Shown: in pieces, positions 7,883-16,501 of the stretch
Numbering within the stretch: position 1 is the first letter of the stretch
How the letters are laid out: each line of letters opens with the position of its first letter
Assembly: GCA_009929175.1 (NCBI GenBank)
Contig: SABC01000011.1
Span: 1 to 43,830 of the forward strand
DNA from: Bacteroidia bacterium
Lineage (GTDB): Bacteria; Bacteroidota; Bacteroidia; Bacteroidales; UBA932
DNA: 43,830 nt
Direction: 5' to 3'
The notes under the pieces: generated by a model
Told to the model about the DNA's origin: nothing
The model's input: only the letters and a program-made list of their open reading frames with translations
Databases searched by the model: none
Made by a program: the position numbers and the translations under genes

Positions 7883-9625
7883 ATCCAGATATATCAGTTT
7901 TAATATCTTATGTGCCCAACTGGATAACAGGGGGCCAGAGCTGAGAAGGTTTGGGGCAATATTGGAGATCTGCTTTTTGGCTGCATCAAGAAAGCTGCTG
8001 TTATCAGTCAATTCGTACATTGATATCAAATTGCCGGCCATAACAGAATTTGCAGACGGCCTTACAATGTCAGTATTGGATTCTCGTTTAAAAGGAAATG
8101 TTTCTTGATTGAGCCCAAGCTCAGACTTGCTGAACATGCCGTTTTCGGGCTTATAAAACAGTGTCATGACAAGATCTGTATATCTCTTTGCTACACTTAA
8201 GTGTTCCTCTTTGTGTAGAGTTTTGTGTAATTCAAGTGATGCTTCAATAAAGTATGCATAATCAGAAAGATATCCAGGTAAGTATGCTTCAGAACCGCAT
8301 GTATAACGGGAAAGTTTTCCATTAACAGGATCTGTATTATGATAAACAATGTGCTCAAATAAGACTAAAGCTCTTTGGCACATTACAGGATTGTCCAAAT
8401 ACCTGGAAGCGATTGCCATTGCAGCAATTGCAGATGCGTTTGATGCTGTAATAACCCTGGTATCCCTGTAGTATCCCTTATGTTCTTTTCTGCGCGCAAT
8501 GAGCAACTTGAAATGTTCATCAGTCAGCTTTTGGTACAAATCCGGAGTTCTGACAGGAATCTGTTTGCGTTTTTTTTCAGTAGTAATGCTGATACCCAGG
8601 TTTTCGGCTATTTCTTGGTAATTACCTGGGAATAATATTGATAATTCATTCAGTGAGAATGAGTAATAATCAGCTTTATCGATTGGTTCAAGTATGGTCG
8701 TGGAGTTTACATACCCTCCTTGTGAAAGGCTAAGCGATGTTATTATGAATTTGAATACCTTTTCGGCAGTCTCCCGGTATGATTCTTTTCCATATAGCTT
8801 GTATGCAGCTGAATATAAAAGCAAAAAACGGCTGTTCTCTTCCAGTGTCTTTTCATAAAACGGAACGGTGCATGAGTAATCGGCAGCCTGACGGAAAAAA
8901 CCTCCTTCAATCGGGTCAAACAGGGAAGAGTAGTGCAGATGGTCCAAAATCTCTTCCATTTTTGAAAAATATTTGCTTCTTGTATTTCCCGCAAGGTATT
9001 CAATTACAGTGTATAGGCCGGATGGGTTGGGAGTGTATGGTTTGATCTTGTAGATGAACCCCTTGTTGAACATGGAATCGAACCAAGACTCTACGTACCT
9101 GTCCAGCAGGTTCCTGTCAATAGGGATCTCACTTTGTTTATTTGTGATAACCCCGGTGTTCAGAGCTGTTATTGTCAGAGTTTCGGAAAGTTCTTCCAGC
9201 TTGTCCCGTTTCTCCCGCTTTGCTGTAAGCAATGAATTTGCTATATTGACAAAGTTACGCGGGTTACATTCCGAAAAAGCAACAATAGGCCTCCTGTCAG
9301 GCATTATGAACATATTCATGGGACCATAGGAAAAGTCTTGATTCATAAACAAAAGATCTAAGGCAAGAAGGAATGACTCTGGCTTATCTTCTTTGTCTTC
9401 AATGATGCATAAGAAATTTTCGTTTAGAATTTTTTGGACATCAGGATCCGAAAAAAGAGCTACTGATGACTCTCTTATGTTGATATTGCTGACATAGCCA
9501 ATGTGAAGAAAAATGAGTTTGTCCTCAACCTCGTTTTTCTTCAAAAGCTCAGGTGTCAACGAAAAGTGCCAATTAATCCCCTTTTCGCAGAACATTTTAA
9601 GGTATGGAGAGCAACTCTTGAACAT
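7859..9625 (-). CDS. SPATA20/YyaL-like protein with degenerate thioredoxin domain
   Basis: 588 residues against roughly 670-690 for typical DUF255/YyaL proteins. The N-terminal part aligns by eye with the thioredoxin-like domain (SPYL; DKLIFLHIGY; a GPMNMFIMPDRRP stretch), but where the family has IGYSTCHWCH this protein has IGYVSNINIR, so both cysteines are missing. The DREERPD motif is altered to DKEDKPE. The remainder (about 170-588) looks like the alpha/alpha-barrel N-acylglucosamine-epimerase-like domain (RNDTR-like YYRDTRVITASNASAIAAMAIA, YLSDYAYFIEASLELH). Function of the family is unclear. Redox chemistry through a CxxC is not possible here. It is divergent from the acyl-CoA synthetase gene with only 37 bases between them. 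Confidence 0.8.
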   Translation of the reverse strand: MFKSCSPYLKMFCEKGINWHFSLTPELLKKNEVEDKLIFLHIGYVSNINIRESSVALFSDPDVQKILNENFLCIIEDKEDKPESFLLALDLLFMNQDFSYGPMNMFIMPDRRPIVAFSECNPRNFVNIANSLLTAKREKRDKLEELSETLTITALNTGVITNKQSEIPIDRNLLDRYVESWFDSMFNKGFIYKIKPYTPNPSGLYTVIEYLAGNTRSKYFSKMEEILDHLHYSSLFDPIEGGFFRQAADYSCTVPFYEKTLEENSRFLLLYSAAYKLYGKESYRETAEKVFKFIITSLSLSQGGYVNSTTILEPIDKADYYSFSLNELSILFPGNYQEIAENLGISITTEKKRKQIPVRTPDLYQKLTDEHFKLLIARRKEHKGYYRDTRVITASNASAIAAMAIASRYLDNPVMCQRALVLFEHIVYHNTDPVNGKLSRYTCGSEAYLPGYLSDYAYFIEASLELHKTLHKEEHLSVAKRYTDLVMTLFYKPENGMFSKSELGLNQETFPFKRESNTDIVRPSANSVMAGNLISMYELTDNSSFLDAAKKQISNIAPNLLSSGPLLSSWAHKILKLIYLDSIKPEED

Positions 9626-9633
9626 TTATTATT

Positions 9634-9641
9634 TATTTTTG
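9634..9641 (+). promoter_or_regulatory. candidate -7 element for the acyl-CoA synthetase gene
   Basis: TATTTTTG matches the Bacteroidetes -7 consensus TAnnTTTG and would place transcription start about 15 bases before the ATG at 9663. A good -33 TTTG at the usual 19-21 base spacing was not found, so support is weak. Confidence 0.3.
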
Positions 9642-9662
9642 CTAAACTAAAGCCTAACCACT

Positions 9663-11513
9663 ATGAAAAAAAGAACAATCATTGACCTGTTTGAGGAATC
9701 TGTTGCCAGATATCCCGACAGTACTTTACTTTTGGAAAAGGTAGAAAGCAAGTTCATTCCTACTACCTACTCACAAGCAAAGCTAATCGCAGAACAAATT
9801 GGCGCAGGCCTTTGTTCAATCGGTTTTGGGAAGGGATGCCATGCATCTATCTTGTCAGAAGGTCGCAACCTCTGGATATTGGGGGAGCTGGGACTATTTT
9901 ATGCAGGAGGTATCAACGTCCCGATTTCTATCAAGATTGAAGAGAGCAATGATCTTTTATTCCGGTTCAATCATGCAGAGGTAGATACAATAATGGTATC
10001 CGGCCGGCAGTTGCAAAAAGTTCGTGCAATCAGGAGTCAGCTTGAATATCTCAAAAGGATAATAGTGTTTGATCGTCTGGAACAATACGAAGAGGGTGAG
10101 ATTTTCATTGATGATGTAATTGCTTCTGGAAAAATCTACTTGGAAGAGAATTATGTCCAATTTAAAAACATATCACAATCCATTGACAATAATGATTATG
10201 CAACAATTACCTATACCTCAGGTACAACTGCTGATCCAAAAGGAGTTATTTTGACCCATCGTAATTACACTGCAAACGTTGAGCAATCGTTGTCATGTAT
10301 GTCCATACCTGCAGGTATGAGGATGCTTATTATACTCCCTTTGGACCATTGCTTTGCACATGTAGTTGGCTTTTACATAATGATTGCGACAGGGTCAATT
10401 GTTGCAACTGTGCAAGCTGGAAAAACCGGGTTGGATACATTGAAAAATATCCCAATAAATATTATGGAGGTGAAACCCCAGATATTGTTGTCTGTACCAG
10501 CACTTGCAAAGAGCTTCCGCAAGAACATAGAAAACAATGTGAAATCCAAAGGGAAATTAGCCGTACGGCTATTTGAACTATCACTGAAAGCAGCCTATGC
10601 CTACAACAAAGAAGGGTGGAACAAGGGGAGAGGTCTTTCTTTATTGCTGTACCCTGTAGTGAAACTTGCAGATAAGATCTTGTTTTCAAAAGTAAAAACT
10701 GCAATGGGAGGTGAACTTGAGTTTTTTGTAGGTGGTGGGGCATTGTTGGATATTGAAATGCAAAAATTCTACTACGCCTTAGGTATCCCCATGTTCCAGG
10801 GCTATGGACTGTCGGAGGCAACTCCAGTTATATCTACAAACACACCGGCCAGGCATAAATTGGGTTCCTCGGGTATTTTGGTCTCTCCTATGGAGCTCAA
10901 GATTCTTGACGAGGATGGAAAAGTGCTTCCCGTAGGTTCCCAGGGAGAGATAGTCATTAAAGGAGAAAATGTCATGGCTGGTTATTGGAAAAACCCCGAT
11001 GCAACAGCCGAAACAATAAAGAATGGCTGGTTGCATACAGGAGATCTTGGCTATATGGACAAGGATGGATTTCTCTATGTTTTAGGGCGTTTCAAATCTC
11101 TATTGATTTCCAGTGACGGAGAGAAGTTTTCACCTGAAGGAATAGAAGAGACTATTACAGGTAATTCTGCTTTAATACAGCAAATTATGCTATACAACAA
11201 TCAATCTCCGTATACTATTGCAATCATTGTTGCAGACAAATCAAAGGTACGTGGGAAAGAGTTGATAGATACTATCCAGAAAGAGTTATCGAGATACAAG
11301 TCGGGAGGTGAATATGCAGGAATGTTTCCTGAAAGATGGTTACCCTCTACTTTTATTATTGCAAACGAGCCATTTACCGAGCAAAACAAAATGATCAACT
11401 CAACTATGAAGATGGTTCGGTCAAAAGTTGAAATTGCCTACACGGATAGGATCAAGTATGCCTATACAGCCGAAGGCAAGAATATTTACAATAAATTTAA
11501 CCTCGAACAGTAA
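9663..11513 (+). CDS. long-chain acyl-CoA synthetase (AMP-forming)
   Basis: 616 residues, ANL superfamily. It should activate fatty acids to acyl-CoA via acyl-AMP. Motifs in order: P-loop-like YTSGTTADPKG (184-194), GYGLSEATPVIS in the A5 region, GWLHTGDLGYMDKDGF (A7/A8), and the C-terminal hinge GRFKSLLISSDGEKFSPE. The last catalytic lysine is plausibly in the TEQNKMINSTMK segment. It is soluble or membrane-associated with no transmembrane helix seen. The stop overlaps the start of the next gene by one base (TAATG). With a downstream acyltransferase, a role in recycling or incorporating exogenous fatty acids is inferred. Confidence 0.92.
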   Translation: MKKRTIIDLFEESVARYPDSTLLLEKVESKFIPTTYSQAKLIAEQIGAGLCSIGFGKGCHASILSEGRNLWILGELGLFYAGGINVPISIKIEESNDLLFRFNHAEVDTIMVSGRQLQKVRAIRSQLEYLKRIIVFDRLEQYEEGEIFIDDVIASGKIYLEENYVQFKNISQSIDNNDYATITYTSGTTADPKGVILTHRNYTANVEQSLSCMSIPAGMRMLIILPLDHCFAHVVGFYIMIATGSIVATVQAGKTGLDTLKNIPINIMEVKPQILLSVPALAKSFRKNIENNVKSKGKLAVRLFELSLKAAYAYNKEGWNKGRGLSLLLYPVVKLADKILFSKVKTAMGGELEFFVGGGALLDIEMQKFYYALGIPMFQGYGLSEATPVISTNTPARHKLGSSGILVSPMELKILDEDGKVLPVGSQGEIVIKGENVMAGYWKNPDATAETIKNGWLHTGDLGYMDKDGFLYVLGRFKSLLISSDGEKFSPEGIEETITGNSALIQQIMLYNNQSPYTIAIIVADKSKVRGKELIDTIQKELSRYKSGGEYAGMFPERWLPSTFIIANEPFTEQNKMINSTMKMVRSKVEIAYTDRIKYAYTAEGKNIYNKFNLEQ

Positions 11514-13150
11514 TGTTATTTAGAAAACTTGTTGGGGTGATTATAATATTAATTACCTCAATTGTTTCTTTAAATAGGATATTTTTACCTGTAGATAATC
11601 AAGAAGATAAAAACTTATTTTCGACGTCAAATGTAATTCAGGACATACAGGTGATATCCAAAGAGCCACACTCTGTGGAGCACCCACAAGAAAGATCCAG
11701 GGTCAGGGAGTACCTTTATGTAAGATTGGCAGAATGTGGCGCAGATCCTGTTGTTTTCTACTACGACTCTGTCGAGTCATACAAGAAAAAGCGTATAACC
11801 ATAGGAAATGTCTACGGTGTTTTGGAACCCGCAGGCAAAAAAGCTAGTTCGTATGTTATGTTGATTGCACATTTGGATTCGAGGTTCACAAACCTTGTAA
11901 AAGGCAAAGAACAACTATCACTTGGTGCAGCAGATGACGGTTATGGGCTTGGGGTTATTTTGGAGCTGATAAGGATTTCGAGATTATACCAAAAGCAGTG
12001 GTCACAAGGAATCAAGATTCTATTTACAGACTCCGAAGAGTATGGCCTTGATGGAATAAAACATGCTTATTCATTTGATAAACATATTTTTGATAAGGTA
12101 GGGTTAATCATCAATTTCGAAGCAAGGGGTGTCAAAGGTCCTGCTGTGCTCTTTGAAACCTCTGTAAATAACAAAAAAGTCATTGAATTGTACAAACATT
12201 CCAAAAAACCAACAGCCTTTTCATTAACTTCCGCCGTTTACAGCATTTTGCCAAACTACACCGATTTTTCTGTTCTCAAAGAGGATTTTCCCGGAATGAA
12301 TTTTTCTGTTGTGGACAACCTCAATTATTACCATACAGCAAAAGATAACATTGAAAATATCTCCGGACGGTCTATTCAGCACTATGGTGTCCAGACACAA
12401 GAAATTGTCAAAGAATACCTGGTCAACAAGAAGTACAGTAGTCCTGATTATCTGCTATCTGACAGTAATGTTGTATATTTTTCAATCCCATACTTGGGCA
12501 TTATAGTTCTTTCCAACTTGCTGTATTTCTCGCTCAATATATTCATACTTGTGATTTTTTTAATTATAACACTGTTTTATGTGAAGCAATCCAGGATAAG
12601 GTTGGTCAATATTCTCAAAATAACAGGTGTGAACACACTCTACATAATCGTAACATCTATTGCTTTATATTTTGTATCTCGTTTTTTCTCACAAACAAAT
12701 GGTCTTGAGTATAAACTCATCAGCCTTGCATATGTAGATGAGGAGTATCCGGTTCTTATACTCTCCTTGGGCACAAGCGTAGTTTTTTTCCGTTGGCTGT
12801 ATGCAAAACATATGAATTCTAGCAAAGCGACCCTTCCTGAGTATATGGCTTCGGGGATATTGGTTTTGATGCTTCTTTCTGCAATCACCCTTTTCTTAGC
12901 TGGAGACAGTACCCTCTTTTTTGTTTCTCTCTTGTGCGGAGTATTATCCTACGTATCGTTGCTGTTTAAATATTCTAAATTCATATCCTTACTGGGATTG
13001 ATTGTGACATTGTTGTACTTAATACCTTTACTATACCTTTTGTATGTAGCGCTTGCATTTGGTTCTCTTCCAATAATAAATGCTTTGGTGTTGTTTTTTG
13101 TTTGGACGCTGTTTCCAACCTTCTCGGCTTTTACCGGCACTTATGATTAA
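11513..13150 (+). CDS. M28 family zinc peptidase with multispanning C-terminal membrane domain
   Basis: 545 residues. One N-terminal hydrophobic segment (5-24) is followed by an M28 catalytic domain (about 40-300) and roughly six to eight transmembrane helices (about 310-540). Metal ligands are recognisable: H120/D122 in AHLDSR, D141-D142 in GAADDG, E175-E176 in TDSEEYG, E203 in NFEARG and H274 in YYHTAKD. E203 replaces the more common aspartate, as in eukaryotic ER/vacuolar membrane M28 proteases (ERMP1-like). It probably trims peptides on the periplasmic side. It overlaps the acyl-CoA synthetase gene and is followed closely by the acyltransferase. Confidence 0.88.
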   Translation: MLFRKLVGVIIILITSIVSLNRIFLPVDNQEDKNLFSTSNVIQDIQVISKEPHSVEHPQERSRVREYLYVRLAECGADPVVFYYDSVESYKKKRITIGNVYGVLEPAGKKASSYVMLIAHLDSRFTNLVKGKEQLSLGAADDGYGLGVILELIRISRLYQKQWSQGIKILFTDSEEYGLDGIKHAYSFDKHIFDKVGLIINFEARGVKGPAVLFETSVNNKKVIELYKHSKKPTAFSLTSAVYSILPNYTDFSVLKEDFPGMNFSVVDNLNYYHTAKDNIENISGRSIQHYGVQTQEIVKEYLVNKKYSSPDYLLSDSNVVYFSIPYLGIIVLSNLLYFSLNIFILVIFLIITLFYVKQSRIRLVNILKITGVNTLYIIVTSIALYFVSRFFSQTNGLEYKLISLAYVDEEYPVLILSLGTSVVFFRWLYAKHMNSSKATLPEYMASGILVLMLLSAITLFLAGDSTLFFVSLLCGVLSYVSLLFKYSKFISLLGLIVTLLYLIPLLYLLYVALAFGSLPIINALVLFFVWTLFPTFSAFTGTYD

Positions 13151-13184
13151 TTATTTCTTAACTTTGTTTTTTAAAAGATCTGTA

Positions 13185-14354
13185 ATGTCAGAAGATAAAT
13201 TTAAAGAGATCAGGCCTTATAAAGGAGAAGAAGAGGCAGCAGCACTTGCAAGGATTGCTGCCCATCCCATTTTAAAGGACATTTCAAATTACCTCTTTCC
13301 GGGCAAAGATCCCAATGATTTGAAACATTTGATTTCATCACTGAAAAGTGTAGAAGAGTTCCAGGCAAAGGTTATGCTGTTTGCAATCAAGAAAATTGTA
13401 TCCGATACTGCCAAAAACCTGACTTACTCTGGATTGGAGAAAATGCACGACGGCTCTGCCAGGCTCCTGGTATCCAACCACAGGGACATAATGCTTGACT
13501 CAGCAATAATACAGGTCATACTTCATATAAACAACATTCCCACATCGGAGATGGCTGTGGGCGATAACCTGGTAACAGATCCCTTTATGGAGGATGTGGC
13601 CAGGTCAAACAAAATGATTAAGGTAATTCGTACTGGAAATCCTCGGGAATTATACAAATATTCCAGTATTCTTTCGGAGTACATAAGGGAGAGTATTGGC
13701 ACAGGGAGGTCATCTGTATGGATAGCCCAACGGAACGGAAGAACTAAAAATGGTGTTGACATCACCGAACAAGGGTTACTCAAGATGTTTGATATGAGTG
13801 GTTCCGGGAGTTTTAAAGAGGATTTCGGCAAACTTTCAATTACTCCGGTTTCTATTTCCTACGAATACGAGCCATGTGATTTCCTTAAAGCCCGTGAGTT
13901 GTTCATATCCAGGAGAACCAAGTACAAAAAATCTCCGGGGGAGGACCTGAACAGCATTTTGACCGGATTGATGCAGCATAAAGGAAACATACATATACAT
14001 TTTTGTGAAGTGATAAATGAACAAGAACTTGCGGAGTGTGCGGTACAGGAGAAAAACGAAAAGTTCAAGATGCTCGCCGAGTTCATAGACAAGAGGATTT
14101 ACAGCACATACAGGATTTGGAACACAAACATGATTGCATACGATATGCTAAACTCTTCCAACGTATTTAGTTCAATGTACACGGAGGAAGAGTATAAAGC
14201 ATTTGATGAATATTGCGAACTTAAGATTTCCGGATTCGAAGGGGACAGGGCAGAGATCAAAGATATCTTCCTTTCAATTTATGCCAATCCTGTGACAAAC
14301 TCGGGTGTTATCCCTGTTTCACAGTTACATCCAGTTGAGGGAAGGGGAAATTGA
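13185..14354 (+). CDS. PlsC-like glycerophospholipid acyltransferase family protein
   Basis: 389 residues from ATG 13185 (MSEDKFKEIRPY). ATG 13143, overlapping the previous stop, would add 14 hydrophobic residues and cannot be excluded. The acyltransferase signature is SNHRDIMLDSA near residue 95, followed by AQRNGRTKNG in place of the EGTRS block. The motif spacing is H-x5-D rather than the usual H-x4-D; I recall this form in Bacteroidetes members. It probably transfers an acyl group to a glycerophospholipid or another lipid at the inner membrane. The 3' end overlaps the convergent mscS-type gene by 47 bases. The neighbouring acyl-CoA synthetase could supply substrate. Confidence 0.82.
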   Translation: MSEDKFKEIRPYKGEEEAAALARIAAHPILKDISNYLFPGKDPNDLKHLISSLKSVEEFQAKVMLFAIKKIVSDTAKNLTYSGLEKMHDGSARLLVSNHRDIMLDSAIIQVILHINNIPTSEMAVGDNLVTDPFMEDVARSNKMIKVIRTGNPRELYKYSSILSEYIRESIGTGRSSVWIAQRNGRTKNGVDITEQGLLKMFDMSGSGSFKEDFGKLSITPVSISYEYEPCDFLKARELFISRRTKYKKSPGEDLNSILTGLMQHKGNIHIHFCEVINEQELAECAVQEKNEKFKMLAEFIDKRIYSTYRIWNTNMIAYDMLNSSNVFSSMYTEEEYKAFDEYCELKISGFEGDRAEIKDIFLSIYANPVTNSGVIPVSQLHPVEGRGN

Positions 14355-15204
14355 AACCTTTTGCAGGGAACGTAGTATAGATATCTTCGTTTATCTTAAA
14401 GTAAATGTCCCAAAAATCGGATGTCTTCACCCAACATCTTACAACTATCACTATGGAACTGTCAGCCATTTTGTCCAATCCGGCAAAAGGAACAGCAGGC
14501 TCGTTCAGAACCCGTTCATCGCTATTGAGCATGGACAGGATAAGTTCTTTAGCTGCGTGAACATCATCTCCGTAGGCAAGTGAAATAGACCATTCGACCC
14601 TCCTGACGCCTGTTCTGGAAAAATTATTTATAATACCGTTGGAGAGTGGTCCGTTAGGTACAATTATCAATTTATTGTCAGGAGTATTTAAAAAGGTACT
14701 GGTTATCCTTATTTCATTTACAGTTCCCATATATCCTTGGGCTTCAATGAAGTCTCCAACCTTAAACGGCTTGAAGAACAGAATCATGACACCTCCTGCA
14801 AAATTTTGGAGTGTGCCGCTCATAGCCATCCCTATAGCCACACCTCCAGCTGCCAATAATGCTGCAAATGAGGTAGTGTTTATGCCAAGAATTCCTATAA
14901 TGGTGAGAATAAGCAATATTGTTAGGGTGATCGACACAAAGCTCATGATGAAACCCTTCAAAGAGGGATCGACATCTTTTTTCTCGAGCATTATCTTTGT
15001 TAGTTTCTTTACTTTCCGGATTAACCAGGCACCAACAGAATAGATTACCACAGCCAATAATATCTTTAAGGCTACCGGAATCAGCATTGAAAACAACGTT
15101 GATAAGAGTTGGTCCGGAGGAAAAGAGGTGATTGTTGAAAGTTGGTCTTTGATGTTCTCTGCGTTAAGCGTGTCTGCTTGTAGCTGTGTGAAATATAGAA
15201 TCAT
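14308..15204 (-). CDS. MscS-family mechanosensitive ion channel
   Basis: 298 residues from ATG 15204. An in-frame ATG at 15249 adds 15 residues of unlikely sequence. Three transmembrane segments are visible (about 35-60, 75-100, 105-130). The pore helix is rich in Gly and Ala (AALLAAGGVAIGMAMSG), followed by the MscS beta-domain (FKPFKVGDFIEAQGYMGTV, PNGPLSNGIINNFSR) and a cytoplasmic alpha/beta domain. It releases solutes on hypo-osmotic shock. It is transcribed towards the acyltransferase gene and away from the lysine operon, with 244 bases between the two divergent starts. Confidence 0.93.
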   Translation of the reverse strand: MILYFTQLQADTLNAENIKDQLSTITSFPPDQLLSTLFSMLIPVALKILLAVVIYSVGAWLIRKVKKLTKIMLEKKDVDPSLKGFIMSFVSITLTILLILTIIGILGINTTSFAALLAAGGVAIGMAMSGTLQNFAGGVMILFFKPFKVGDFIEAQGYMGTVNEIRITSTFLNTPDNKLIIVPNGPLSNGIINNFSRTGVRRVEWSISLAYGDDVHAAKELILSMLNSDERVLNEPAVPFAGLDKMADSSIVIVVRCWVKTSDFWDIYFKINEDIYTTFPAKGFNFPFPQLDVTVKQG

Positions 15205-15364
15205 GCAATTTGGTTTTTTATATAACAGAATTGTTGCTGAGTGAAACATAAATGTTTTATTACCTGTTATACTGTTGAATATATTTTTTTTTAATTAGTT
15301 AAAACAAAATTACACATTTTTTTGCAGTTATTAGAATTCTGCACATTTTACCAACTGTTTAGCT

Positions 15365-15406
15365 AGCAACTTAAGTTGCTTTAAGAAAAGAAAATTCTTA
15401 TTTTTG
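15365..15406 (+). promoter_or_regulatory. lysine-operon promoter with overlapping palindromic operator
   Basis: TATTTTTG at 15399-15406 matches the Bacteroidetes -7 consensus TAnnTTTG, and GTTG at 15375-15378 is a -33-like element 20 bases upstream of it, the usual spacing. A perfect 16-base palindrome, AGCAACTTAAGTTGCT (15365-15380), covers this -33 element. That geometry suits a dimeric regulator controlling entry of RNA polymerase. The first gene starts 43 bases after the -7 element. No regulator gene is encoded beside it, so the binding protein is unknown. Confidence 0.55.
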
Positions 15407-15448
15407 CCAAATTGAATATTTTATATTAATCTACTAATATTTACAACA

Positions 15449-16096
15449 ATGAACAAGTTGATCAATCTTAATCAGATCATTGGAAAGTTAAAGGACGGAA
15501 TGACCATAATGGTAGGAGGCTTTTTAACCAACGGCGGGCCCAACCAAATCATGGATGCCATTGCAGAATCTGGTGTTGGCTCCCTTACGCTGATTTGCAA
15601 TGATGCTGCTTTTGCAGATAAAGGTCTGGGGAAATTGATCAGCAGTGGTAAGGTTAAGAAGTTGATAACTTCATATATCGGTTCAAATACTTCTGCAGTC
15701 GATTTTATGAACGAAGGCAAATTAGAGGTGGAATTTTCCCCCCAGGGTACACTTGCCGAAAGGATCAGGGCTGCGGGTGCCGGACTTGGTGGGGTTTTGA
15801 CACCAACAGGTTTGGGCACAGTAGTACAAAACGGAAAGCAAGTTCTAAATATTGACGGAAAAGATTTTATCCTGGAAAAACCTTTAAAGGCTGATATCGC
15901 TTTTATTGGAGCTTCAATCTCAGACAAAGCGGGGAACCTTTACTATAAAGGCACAACCCGTAATTTTAATCCTCTGATGGCAATGGCTGCACAGGTAGTA
16001 ATTGCTGAGGTTGGTGAATTGGCCGAAACAGGAAGTATTGAGCCGGAAAATATTCACACTCCAGCAATCTTGGTTGATTTTATATTCACTAAATAA
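15449..16096 (+). CDS. atoD: CoA-transferase subunit A (butyryl-CoA:acetoacetate)
   Basis: 215 residues, family I CoA-transferase alpha subunit, with the VGGFLTNGGPNQIMDAI start and the EFSPQGTLAERIRAAGAG block. With subunit B (25454) it should move CoA from butyryl-CoA to the acetoacetate released by Kce, giving butyrate and acetoacetyl-CoA. It is the first gene of the lysine-fermentation operon and is separated from its partner subunit by nine genes. Substrate assignment rests on the operon context; acetate/acetoacetate transfer is the alternative. Confidence 0.93.
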   Translation: MNKLINLNQIIGKLKDGMTIMVGGFLTNGGPNQIMDAIAESGVGSLTLICNDAAFADKGLGKLISSGKVKKLITSYIGSNTSAVDFMNEGKLEVEFSPQGTLAERIRAAGAGLGGVLTPTGLGTVVQNGKQVLNIDGKDFILEKPLKADIAFIGASISDKAGNLYYKGTTRNFNPLMAMAAQVVIAEVGELAETGSIEPENIHTPAILVDFIFTK

Positions 16097-16105
16097 TTTT
16101 TTGAT

Positions 16106-16498
16106 ATGTCTCAAACAGCAATGATCAGAGTTCGGATGAGCTCACATGATGCCCATTATGGAGGAAACCTGGTTGACGGGGCTAGAATGCTCCAACTATT
16201 CGGGGATGTAGCAACTGAATTGCTTATCCGTTACGATGGCGACGAAGGGCTTTTCCGGGCATACGACAGCGTTGAATTCCTGGCACCGGTATATGCCGGC
16301 GACTTCATAGAAGCTACAGGAGAAATCGTATCGGCAGGAAATACCTCCAGGAAAATGGTATTCACAGCAAAAAAAGTAATTGTGCCAAGGGCTGATATAT
16401 CTGCCTCTGCTGCCGAGCTTCTCGAAGATCCCATTATTGTATGCAGGGCGAGCGGTACTTGTGTGACACCAAAAGATTGTCAACGAATTAAAAAATAG
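16106..16498 (+). CDS. kal: 3-aminobutyryl-CoA ammonia-lyase
   Basis: 130 residues, hotdog-fold protein of the size expected for Kal. It removes ammonia from L-3-aminobutyryl-CoA to give crotonyl-CoA. The [26 protein letters not shown] segment holds the hotdog helix, and [13 protein letters not shown] is a thioesterase-like strand pair. It starts nine bases after atoD and ends three bases before kce. The name rests on fold, length and position next to kce and kdd, which is the arrangement where the gene was first identified. Confidence 0.9.
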   Translation: MSQTAMIRVRMSSHDAHYGGNLVDGARMLQLFGDVATELLIRYDGDEGLFRAYDSVEFLAPVYAGDFIEATGEIVSAGNTSRKMVFTAKKVIVPRADISASAAELLEDPIIVCRASGTCVTPKDCQRIKK

Positions 16499-16501
16499 AG
16501 T

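Noticed and set aside
15250-15448. Lysine riboswitch (L box) or other structured RNA before the lysine operon
   Set aside because: The region is very AT-rich and the only clear symmetry is the 16-base palindrome at 15365-15380; no multi-stem conserved core could be traced.
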